Shown here one piece after another: positions 1 to 5,225 of a DNA stretch of 5,225 nt; the stretch's first letter is position 1, and the number at the start of each line of letters is the position of its first letter. The notes beneath the pieces were generated by a model that was not told where the DNA came from, did not search any database, and saw only the letters and a list, made by a program, of their open reading frames with translations. A program made the position numbers and the translations under genes. This DNA comes from Bacteroidota bacterium (GTDB lineage Bacteria > Bacteroidota > Bacteroidia > Chitinophagales > Chitinophagaceae), in assembly GCA_023427575.1 (NCBI GenBank), contig JAEZAY010000548.1:1-5225 (forward strand). The letters are read 5' to 3'.

Positions 1-9
1 GGTAACAAC

Positions 10-36
10 TGTTTTTATTTTACGCCGTCCGTTTCA
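10..36 (+). repeat. Conserved 27-nt repeat core, left copy
   Basis: These 27 bases, which include TTTTACGCCGTCCGTTTCA, recur identically and in the same orientation at 5163-5189. Both copies are followed by a T-run and then by octamer repeats of the ATTnnCAC type. The left copy is separated from its octamer array by about 60 bases, against 8 in the right copy, so the copies have diverged by insertion or deletion. It lies in non-coding sequence beyond the 3' end of the leftward MutS-like gene. An identical 27-mer twice in 5.2 kb cannot be chance. Whether it belongs to a genome-wide family is inferred. Confidence 0.9.
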
Positions 37-95
37 ATTTTCTTAACGGATTTCTTCCGAGGCCCGGGGGAATACATTTTACCCGGACACCAATG

Positions 96-150
96 ATTAT
101 CACATTATCAAATTATCACATTTCAACATTATCACATTATCCATTTATCC
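96..150 (+). repeat. Tandem octamer array (ATTATCAC type), seven units
   Basis: Seven consecutive units can be read: ATTATCAC, ATTATCAA, ATTATCAC, ATTTCAAC, ATTATCAC, ATTATCC (one base short) and ATTTATCC. The general pattern is ATTnnCAC. The same unit occurs at 5198-5225 and, inverted, at 5093-5127. The array ends directly in ATCCGGAC (147-154), a word also found at 5132-5139 beside the inverted array. The array is non-coding and lies about 40 bases beyond the stop codon of the leftward MutS-like gene. Arrays of this kind are familiar in intergenic DNA of some Bacteroidota, but their function is unknown. Confidence 0.85.
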
Positions 151-187
151 GGACCCTGCTGTTATAGCAATCCAATGCTACCACAAC

Positions 188-1963
188 CTAAATAATGTTC
201 ATCTTCTTCATCAAAAACGACGCATTCTTATTTTGCGCCACCCCTTTCCGCAATTTGTAATCGAAGCTGAGCGTATCAGCCGTAATCTCACTTTCAAAGC
301 AGGCATTTGAAATGAAGCCGGGATGTTCATTTTCCAGACTGCTTAGTGCAAGATCATGTGTGGCGAAAAAAGCCAGACACCGGTATGGCAGCAGCTTTTT
401 TATAAAACCAGCCGAGCCAAAGGTTTTATCGTCTGAATTTGTGCCACGCAAAATCTCATCAATAAGTATCAGGGCCGGGATCCCATTGTCGAGTTTGTTT
501 TTAATTTGCTGAAGTCTTTTCAACTCCGCCATAAAGTAGGATGTATGTTCTTGCAGCGAATCATTGATCCGGATGGAAGTCAGAATTTGCACCGGTTTAA
601 AAGCAAACTGTTTTGCACAAACCGGAGCTCCGGCCTGGGCAAGCAAAAAATTTACTCCAATGGCCCGGAGGAAGGTCGTTTTACCCGACATATTTGATCC
701 GGTGATCAGGATCAGTTTTTCTCCTGATGATGAAAATGAGTTGGTGATAAGCTCATCAGCGGGAATCAGGGGATGACCAAGGTCGGTTGTTACCAGCAGA
801 GTTTGATGATCACTAATTGATGGAAAGTTATTACCGGGATGATTATACGCAAATATGGAAAGACTTAATATGGATTCGATTTCACCAACCGCTTCTATCC
901 ATTGATGGTAATAATCACGATTTCGTTTTTTCCATTTTTCCAAACCGATGGCGATGTGCAGATCGTACAACAGAAAACTGTTCAGGAAAATGTTTACCAG
1001 CAGGTTCATCCGCTGGTCGAAAAGTTTCGACAACCGCGAAAGCCGGTAGATTTCGGTACTGGCATTGGCGCTGACCTTATTCAGCCTGTTCAGTTCAGCG
1101 GATTGTTTTGGATCCAGTTGCTGAAAGTATTTCAGAATGCCGGCATATTGATCAAGGATGTTTTGTTTCCTGCCTAAGATCAGGTGTTGCGCAAGAATAT
1201 ATTTGGTAAAAATTCCTGTTACGATCCAGCTAAGCGCGATCATAATGATAAACCATCCATATTGGTCGGTGGACAAATAATACAAAAACGCTGCGATGGT
1301 GAAAGGAGGCAAAATGAACCGGATCAGGGTGGGCCATCTTTTTTCCGTTATCAAATTGGGGGATTCCAGCCAGCCCGAAAGCTCGTTCAGTGTTCCTTCT
1401 GATTCGCCAGACTGCAGTCCAATGGCGATGGTTTCCTGAACCCCGGTCTGCTGATCCTGCAATGCCTTCAATGCTATTTGTGTTTCCAGGATTTGTGTTT
1501 CATCCAAGCCGGGTGATGCCAGCAGCGAGGCCAGCTTCGATTTACCATGTGTGGTGGCGGTTCGGTTTAACAAATGAAACAGCGAATTGTTTCCAAACAC
1601 ATCAAGGTCGGAGAGAAACGAATCAAAATGTAGAAATTCCTGGCCATTGGCGAATTGATTGGGCTTATTGTTCAGGAGATCAATTTCATTTTGATTGATT
1701 TTTAATAATGCCTTATAAAAAAGATTTTTGTTCGAAAGTCGAACGGCAAAATTCACCAGCCAGAAAAAAAGAAGAATCGAAACAATGGAAACAATGGCAA
1801 ATGCCTGCTCGCCCTGCTTTATAAAAAAATAAACTCCGGTGATCAGCAGCGCAAAAGCCAGAATGCGGGCAAAGGAAACGGCCCTTCGCTGGTTTCTATT
1901 TTTAGAAAGTAAAATTTTGATCTTCTGAATGTTATGCTCGTAAAAATCAGTCGCGGATGGCAT
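188..1963 (-). CDS. Membrane-anchored MutS-family ATPase (MutS domain III/V protein)
   Basis: A 591-residue protein resembling the C-terminal half of MutS. The ATPase domain is clear: Walker A GSNMSGKTT at 422-430, the MutS-type SYFMAEL segment at 475-481, Walker B LILIDEILRGTNSDD at 498-512, and the ATHDLALSSLE segment at 534-544. A core-domain stretch, HLLNRTATTHGKSKLASLL (129-147), matches the MutS lever region. The N-terminal mismatch-recognition domain is missing. In its place are two hydrophobic segments near 32-48 and 53-74, with two more near 214-231 and 236-255, so the protein is probably in the inner membrane with its ATPase in the cytoplasm. It is therefore unlikely to be the canonical mismatch-repair MutS, and is not MutS2 because no Smr domain follows. 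Proteins of this layout are common in Bacteroidota and are usually annotated simply as 'MutS'; their role is not established. The ATG at 1963 gives a plausible N-terminus. The stop is TAG at 188-190. Transcribed alone, divergently from the small exported protein. Confidence 0.88.
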   Translation of the reverse strand: MPSATDFYEHNIQKIKILLSKNRNQRRAVSFARILAFALLITGVYFFIKQGEQAFAIVSIVSILLFFWLVNFAVRLSNKNLFYKALLKINQNEIDLLNNKPNQFANGQEFLHFDSFLSDLDVFGNNSLFHLLNRTATTHGKSKLASLLASPGLDETQILETQIALKALQDQQTGVQETIAIGLQSGESEGTLNELSGWLESPNLITEKRWPTLIRFILPPFTIAAFLYYLSTDQYGWFIIMIALSWIVTGIFTKYILAQHLILGRKQNILDQYAGILKYFQQLDPKQSAELNRLNKVSANASTEIYRLSRLSKLFDQRMNLLVNIFLNSFLLYDLHIAIGLEKWKKRNRDYYHQWIEAVGEIESILSLSIFAYNHPGNNFPSISDHQTLLVTTDLGHPLIPADELITNSFSSSGEKLILITGSNMSGKTTFLRAIGVNFLLAQAGAPVCAKQFAFKPVQILTSIRINDSLQEHTSYFMAELKRLQQIKNKLDNGIPALILIDEILRGTNSDDKTFGSAGFIKKLLPYRCLAFFATHDLALSSLENEHPGFISNACFESEITADTLSFDYKLRKGVAQNKNASFLMKKMNII

Positions 1964-2054
1964 GAATTTTATAGTATATTTAACAAATCATTGTTTTTGG
2001 AAAGGCAATGTAAACTCTTTAACTGAAACTCATCAATCATTTAAACTACCAACC

Positions 2055-2522
2055 ATGAAACATTTACTGCGGATGTCGTTACTGGCCGCCACTATTCTTG
2101 TATTCCAAAATTCCGTTTCAGCTTTTGTTGTACCCGCAATTCCTGAAGTTAACCGGGCGGAACCGGTTGCCAAACCATCGCCATTTGCAGGAATGACCGT
2201 ACAGGATTTTATAGCGCTGACTCCGAAAAAATACAAAGAGATCACGGGGCAAAAAATGTCTCTTTCGCAAAAGATCTCATTGAAAATTGCACAGCACAAG
2301 GTAAAAAAAGCCGTTAAGAAAAATCAGAATGTAGATCTGCTGGCTATGGCCCCCGGGATCGATTCCAGCGATTTTAATATCGGTGGTTTCGTCCTCGGAC
2401 TTGTTCTTGGTATTATTGGGGTTCTAATCGCTTATCTCATTGGCGACCAGTCGGCCATTAAATGGGCCTGGATTGGATTTGCGATCTGGGTGGGAATTGT
2501 GCTGCTTGTATTGATATTATGA
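2055..2522 (+). CDS. Small exported or membrane protein of unknown function
   Basis: A 155-residue protein from the ATG at 2055. This start is preferred because it opens directly with a signal peptide: MKHLLR, a hydrophobic stretch to about residue 19, then SVSA followed by F24 as a likely signal peptidase I site. The frame stays open back to an ATG at 1962, but that adds 31 unremarkable residues ahead of the signal and overlaps the start codon of the divergent MutS-like gene by two bases. The mature part has a proline-rich linker, then a basic helical segment, LTPKKYKEITGQKMSLSQK (55-73) running into a lysine-rich stretch to residue 90. Two hydrophobic helices follow near 110-129 and 134-155, with GLVLGIIGVLIAYLI and KWAWIGFAIWVG as recognisable parts. 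From memory, this motif-plus-two-helices layout recurs in small Bacteroidota proteins without known function. I assign no function. The C-terminus lies in or at the inner membrane if the helices insert. The only promoter-like word in the spacer, TGTTTTTG at 1992-1999, is weak. Confidence 0.8.
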   Translation: MKHLLRMSLLAATILVFQNSVSAFVVPAIPEVNRAEPVAKPSPFAGMTVQDFIALTPKKYKEITGQKMSLSQKISLKIAQHKVKKAVKKNQNVDLLAMAPGIDSSDFNIGGFVLGLVLGIIGVLIAYLIGDQSAIKWAWIGFAIWVGIVLLVLIL

Positions 2523-2538
2523 TAAATTCAGCTCTTTT

Positions 2539-2570
2539 AAAAAAAGCGGTTAGCAATAGCCGCTTTTTTT
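2539..2570. terminator. Bidirectional hairpin terminator shared by convergent genes
   Basis: AAAAAAAGCGG (2539-2549) pairs with CCGCTTTTTTT (2560-2570). The stem extends by a G-U and a U-A pair to 13 bp around a 6-base loop (2552-2557). The flanking A and T runs give a U-tract on either strand, so it can stop transcripts of the small exported protein (stop at 2520-2522) and of the leftward aspartate kinase. The kinase stop codon (2569-2571) overlaps the outermost stem bases, so on that side the hairpin begins at the end of the coding sequence. Confidence 0.9.
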
Positions 2571-3840
2571 ATGGGCGGTACAGTACCTGGACCGTATTCC
2601 TGAATTCCTGTCTGAGTTCGGTCTTCCGTTTACCAACCAGATTTTCAATCAGGCCCGGGCGGCTGTGCCTTACCGTTAAGAGTTCCAGTTCCCTTTCTAT
2701 AAAAACATCGAACAGGTCTGAAGCGGCAAATGCAAACTGATCGGTTTTATCGGGGTTATCATCGAGGCAAACCGCTATATGTACGGCGCTGGTTTGGATC
2801 AGGTTGGGAGTGATGTGCAGATCCGCGAAAATCTGGTAGAGCGCTGCCACAGGCTTTTCGCCAACAAAGGTAAAATCGCGGCTGCTCAGCCGGATCAGAA
2901 CCTGATTTTTTTTGACCACAAGTACCGGTGGTAAATCTTTGATCGCTTTGCGATGTATTACCGTACCTGGCTGGGAGGGATCGGTAAAGCATTTTACAAA
3001 CAGCGGAATGTTTTTGTTCTGCAGCGGTTTAATTGTTTTGGGATGAATGACCTGCGCGCCATAAAATGCCATTTCAATAACTTCTTCATAATTTAACTCC
3101 GGTAAAAAAACCGCTTCCGGAAACTGCCGCGGATCGGCATTCATAACCCCCTGAACATCTTTCCAGATGGTTATACTTTCGGCGTTCAGGATATTAGAAA
3201 AAACAGCGGCTGTATAATCGCTTCCTTCGCGCCCCAGGGTAGTGCTTTCATTTTCAGCCGTTGACCCGATGAAGCCCTGGGTTAATACGATTTTGAATTC
3301 TTCATAAAAGGGAAGAATGGTTTCATTTATTTGTTCTGTGGTGGTTTTCCAGTCGATGGATGCATTCCGGAAATTGTCATCGGTTCTGATAATATCCCGA
3401 ACGTCGACCCACCTGTTTAAGATTTTCTCTTCATTCAGGTAGGCGCTGATTATTATGGTTGACATAAGTTCGCCTGTACAAACGATCTGGTCATAGTAAT
3501 AGTCGTAGGATTTAACCGGATCATCGTGCAGCAGCCATTCCACTTCAGTAAAAACCTGGCGAAGCGTTTCCTCTGTAGCGTTGTACGTTTTTACCAGCAG
3601 GTATTTACAAAAGGTAAGGTGGTTTTTTTTGATCGATTCAAACAGTTCCAGCGCCTGCTCCCGCTGCCCGGAAAAAAAAGTTTCAGCCACTTTTTCCAGA
3701 GCATTGGTCGTTTTTCCGATCGCCGAAACAACGATTAGAAGCGGCTCATCACTGTTTAATTTTACGATATTTAAAACCTGCTGAATCCGTTCCGTATTGC
3801 TAACACTCGCGCCCCCGAATTTGAAAACCTTCATTGCCAT
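2569..3840 (-). CDS. lysC: Aspartate kinase (monofunctional aspartokinase)
   Basis: Catalyses ATP-dependent phosphorylation of L-aspartate to 4-phospho-L-aspartate in the cytoplasm, the first step to lysine/diaminopimelate, threonine and methionine. The amino-acid kinase domain fills roughly residues 3-300: KFGGASV at 7-13, VVSAIGKTTN at 37-46, TGELMST at 122-128, GFIGST at 189-194, TTLGREGSDYTA at 200-211 and IWKDVQGVMNADPR at 225-238. The C-terminal ~120 residues (about 305-423) fit the regulatory ACT region, where family members bind lysine or threonine as feedback inhibitors. Which effector acts here cannot be read. There is no homoserine dehydrogenase domain, so it is not a ThrA/MetL fusion. 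KFGGASV and REGSDYT, instead of the more common KFGGTSV and RGGSDTT, are usual in Bacteroidota. The 423-residue length is slightly short of the ~450 of Escherichia coli LysC. The start may be M1 (3840) or M3 (3834); nothing decides between them. Transcribed alone, divergently from the fructose-bisphosphatase gene. The symbol is by function; a specific paralogue is not implied. Confidence 0.95.
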   Translation of the reverse strand: MAMKVFKFGGASVSNTERIQQVLNIVKLNSDEPLLIVVSAIGKTTNALEKVAETFFSGQREQALELFESIKKNHLTFCKYLLVKTYNATEETLRQVFTEVEWLLHDDPVKSYDYYYDQIVCTGELMSTIIISAYLNEEKILNRWVDVRDIIRTDDNFRNASIDWKTTTEQINETILPFYEEFKIVLTQGFIGSTAENESTTLGREGSDYTAAVFSNILNAESITIWKDVQGVMNADPRQFPEAVFLPELNYEEVIEMAFYGAQVIHPKTIKPLQNKNIPLFVKCFTDPSQPGTVIHRKAIKDLPPVLVVKKNQVLIRLSSRDFTFVGEKPVAALYQIFADLHITPNLIQTSAVHIAVCLDDNPDKTDQFAFAASDLFDVFIERELELLTVRHSRPGLIENLVGKRKTELRQEFRNTVQVLYRP

Positions 3841-3861
3841 TATTTAGTTCTGAACGATGGG

Positions 3862-3869
3862 CAAATATA
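3862..3869 (-). promoter_or_regulatory. Probable -7 promoter element of the aspartate kinase gene
   Basis: Read on the minus strand this is TATATTTG, a perfect match to the Bacteroidota -7 consensus TAnnTTTG. It ends 21 bases before the ATG at 3840, implying a short leader of roughly 15 bases. A well-placed -33 TTTG is not evident; the nearest TTG lies only 13 bases upstream. No strong Shine-Dalgarno sequence sits before the start, as is normal for this phylum. Confidence 0.5.
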
Positions 3870-3901
3870 GGCACAAGCAGGACAACCCAGTATTGGCGCC
3901 A

Positions 3902-3934
3902 TTTGAATTGTTGATAGATTCGCCGCAAATTTTG
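3902..3934 (+). promoter_or_regulatory. Possible promoter of the fructose-bisphosphatase gene
   Basis: TTTG at 3902-3905 and AAATTTTG at 3927-3934 are 21 bases apart. This resembles the Bacteroidota -33/-7 arrangement, with one mismatch to TAnnTTTG. The -7-like word ends 29 bases before the ATG at 3964. The region before the start is A-rich and lacks a Shine-Dalgarno site. The assignment rests on pattern and spacing alone. Confidence 0.35.
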
Positions 3935-3963
3935 TAACTTATTACAATCAGAAAATCAGACCC

Positions 3964-4983
3964 ATGACTACAGTCAATCGCAACGTTTCCACCCTGGATG
4001 AGTTTACTATTCAGCAATTGAGAGAGTTTCCTCACGCTACCGGCGAGTTGAGCGGGCTTCTTCGTGATATAGGCCTGGCCGCCAAACGCGTGAACGTGGA
4101 AGTGAATAAGGCAGGTTTGGTGGATATTCTGGGCGATGTGGGGGCAGTAAATGTACAGGGTGAGGATATCAAAAAGCTGGATGAATTTGCAAACAACCAG
4201 TTTATGGGTGCTTTGCAGCACGGGATCAGCTGTGCCGGTATTGCCAGCGAGGAGCTGGAAAGTTTCGTAGGGTTTAATGATGATGTGAGCAAAAATTCCA
4301 AATATGTTTGCCTCTTTGATCCGCTAGACGGCAGTGGCAATATTGATGTGAATGTTTCAATCGGTACAATCTTTAGCGTATACCGGCGGCTGACGCCTAA
4401 AGGAAGCCCGGTTAAGCTGGAAGATTTTATACAGCCGGGCCGGAACCAGGTCGCAGCGGGCTATATTGTATACGGTTCATCCACCATGCTGGTATATGGA
4501 ACCAGGCGAGGGGTAAACGGGTTTACACTCGACCCTTCGATAGGAGAGTTTTGTCTGAGTCATCCGGATATTAAATGCCCGGAATTCGGAAATATCTATT
4601 CGGTAAATCACGGAAATTTTTTTCAGTATGATGAAAAAGTACAGGATTATATAACCGTTTGCCAGAAAAAGAATCGGGATAACGGCGGCCCCTACACGCA
4701 GCGTTATATTGGAAGCATGGTTTCGGATGTTCACCGAAATCTGATCAAAGGGGGAATTTTTATGTATCCTGCCACCAGCGACAAGCCGGGTGGAAAATTA
4801 AGACTTATGTATGAATGTAATCCCTTTGCGGTTATAGTGGAAGTGGCGGGGGGAAAGGCTACCAATGGATCAACGCGGATCCTGGATCTCGAACCCTCCC
4901 GACTGCATGAACGATCGCAGCTTTTTATCGGCAGTGCCGGGATGATGGCTGAACTGGAGCGATGCCTGGCCGGAAATTGCTAA
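3964..4983 (+). CDS. fbp: Class I fructose-1,6-bisphosphatase
   Basis: Hydrolyses fructose 1,6-bisphosphate to fructose 6-phosphate and phosphate in the cytoplasm, the committed step of gluconeogenesis. The 339-residue length is typical of class I enzymes. Metal-site residues are present in SEE (95-97) and DPLDGSGNID (119-128). Substrate-site segments are QRYIGSMVSDVHR (246-258), GGIFMYPA (263-270) and the family signature KLRLMYECNPFA (278-289), with K278 and E284 matching K274 and E280 of the pig enzyme. The AMP-site positions known from the mammalian enzyme also look kept: TGE at 26-28, K113, Y114 and R141, so AMP inhibition is likely (inferred). The start at 3964 gives a normal N-terminus and follows a plausible promoter. 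The stop is TAA at 4981-4983. A hairpin follows within 30 bases. Transcribed divergently from the aspartate kinase gene; no operon partner is visible in the window. I see nothing broken or missing. Confidence 0.97.
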   Translation: MTTVNRNVSTLDEFTIQQLREFPHATGELSGLLRDIGLAAKRVNVEVNKAGLVDILGDVGAVNVQGEDIKKLDEFANNQFMGALQHGISCAGIASEELESFVGFNDDVSKNSKYVCLFDPLDGSGNIDVNVSIGTIFSVYRRLTPKGSPVKLEDFIQPGRNQVAAGYIVYGSSTMLVYGTRRGVNGFTLDPSIGEFCLSHPDIKCPEFGNIYSVNHGNFFQYDEKVQDYITVCQKKNRDNGGPYTQRYIGSMVSDVHRNLIKGGIFMYPATSDKPGGKLRLMYECNPFAVIVEVAGGKATNGSTRILDLEPSRLHERSQLFIGSAGMMAELERCLAGNC

Positions 4984-5009
4984 TTGAAAATTCATTGTAA
5001 ATGACCCCT

Positions 5010-5036
5010 TCCACTTTTTTTTAGAAAAAAAGTGGA
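5010..5036 (+). terminator. Hairpin downstream of fbp, likely transcript end
   Basis: CCACTTTTTTT (5011-5021) pairs with AAAAAAAGTGG (5025-5035), extended by a T-A pair to 12 bp, around the 3-base loop TAG. It starts 27 bases after the fbp stop codon. No U-tract follows on the plus strand; instead TAAAAAAA comes after it. Classic intrinsic termination is therefore uncertain. It may act as a 3' end-stabilising hairpin or a weak terminator. Confidence 0.55.
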
Positions 5037-5092
5037 GTAAAAAAATCGGGCTCCGGAATAAATCCTAAAAATTGAAACTTCCGGCATAAGGG

Positions 5093-5127
5093 AATGTGCT
5101 AATGTGCCAATGTGCAAATGTGCAAAT
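5093..5127 (-). repeat. Inverted octamer array, left arm of the right repeat element
   Basis: On the plus strand the units are AATGTGCT, AATGTGCC, AATGTGCA, AATGTGCA and a final AAT. Read on the minus strand they are ATTTGCAC, ATTTGCAC, ATTGGCAC and ATTAGCAC. This is the same ATTnnCAC unit as the arrays at 96-150 and 5198-5225, in opposite orientation. Bases 5100-5127 are complementary to 5198-5225 at 23 of 28 positions, so the two arrays form the arms of a fold-back. Confidence 0.85.
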
Positions 5128-5162
5128 TCAAATCCGGACATTTATATTTTTTAGCTGTGACT

Positions 5163-5189
5163 TGTTTTTATTTTACGCCGTCCGTTTCA
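5163..5189 (+). repeat. Conserved 27-nt repeat core, right copy
   Basis: Identical over 27 bases to 10-36 and in the same orientation. In this copy it lies in the 70-base interior (5128-5197) between two inverted octamer arrays. GTCCG within it (5180-5184) can pair with CGGAC at 5135-5139, giving a possible small inner stem. No reading frame of note covers it. Confidence 0.9.
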
Positions 5190-5197
5190 TTTTGGAT

Positions 5198-5225
5198 ATT
5201 AGCAAATTTCCACATTATCACATTA
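5198..5225 (+). repeat. Octamer array, right arm of the right repeat element (cut by window edge)
   Basis: The units are ATTAGCAA, ATTTCCAC, ATTATCAC and the beginning of another, ATTA, at the last base. The array clearly continues past the window. It has the same orientation as the left array (96-150) and is the partner of the inverted array at 5093-5127. Confidence 0.8.

Noticed and set aside
96..150. CRISPR array
   Set aside because: The repeat unit is 8 bases and contiguous, without unique spacers, and no cas genes are present.
165..180. Small hairpin TAGCA/TGCTA as terminator of the MutS-like gene
   Set aside because: It has only 5 bp around a 6-base loop, and no U-tract follows on the minus strand, so it cannot be supported as a terminator.
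1390..1698. 102-codon open frame on the plus strand inside the MutS-like gene
   Set aside because: It is entirely antisense to a conserved coding region and has no domain or start signal of its own.
2462..2740. 92-codon open frame on the plus strand bridging the small protein and the aspartate kinase
   Set aside because: It overlaps two real genes in other frames and reads straight through the hairpin terminator. Its composition is that of a shadow frame.
3844..4221. 125-codon open frame on the minus strand across the fbp start and the divergent spacer
   Set aside because: It lies antisense to well-supported fbp coding sequence and runs through the whole divergent promoter spacer. Its protein has no recognisable domain.
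10..5189. The two 27-nt cores as direct repeats bounding a transposon or integrated element
   Set aside because: The enclosed genes are housekeeping or conserved chromosomal genes. There is no transposase or integrase, and the cores sit inside larger intergenic repeat structures.

Overview
The window looks like an ordinary chromosomal segment of a Bacteroidota bacterium, probably of the Chitinophagaceae/Sphingobacteriia side. This rests on the flavour of the proteins (a KFGGASV/REGSDYTAA aspartokinase, a membrane-bound MutS-like ATPase, a small secreted protein with an LTPKKYKEITGQKMS motif), on a TAnnTTTG-type promoter element, on the absence of strong Shine-Dalgarno sites, and on intergenic ATTnnCAC octamer repeats. 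The exact genus cannot be read from the sequence.

Layout: 1-187 is intergenic and holds a 27-nt repeat core followed by seven octamer-like units. A MutS-family ATPase with N-terminal membrane helices runs leftward (188-1963). A short divergent spacer leads to a small exported/membrane protein running rightward (2055-2522). It converges on a leftward monofunctional aspartate kinase (2569-3840), and the two share one back-to-back hairpin terminator. A 123-bp divergent promoter region separates the kinase from a rightward class I fructose-1,6-bisphosphatase (3964-4983). The last 242 bases hold a hairpin and a second, more complete copy of the repeat element, running off the right edge.

How the genes work together: strands alternate, so each gene is its own transcription unit within the window. 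The kinase (entry to the Lys/Thr/Met pathway) and the bisphosphatase (gluconeogenesis) are housekeeping enzymes that share only a divergent control region. Nothing suggests a defence island, phage or transposon. No previously undescribed system is evident in the coding part. The least explained signal is the composite intergenic repeat at both ends: a conserved core with octamer arrays, which in the right-hand copy form inverted arms able to fold back on each other.
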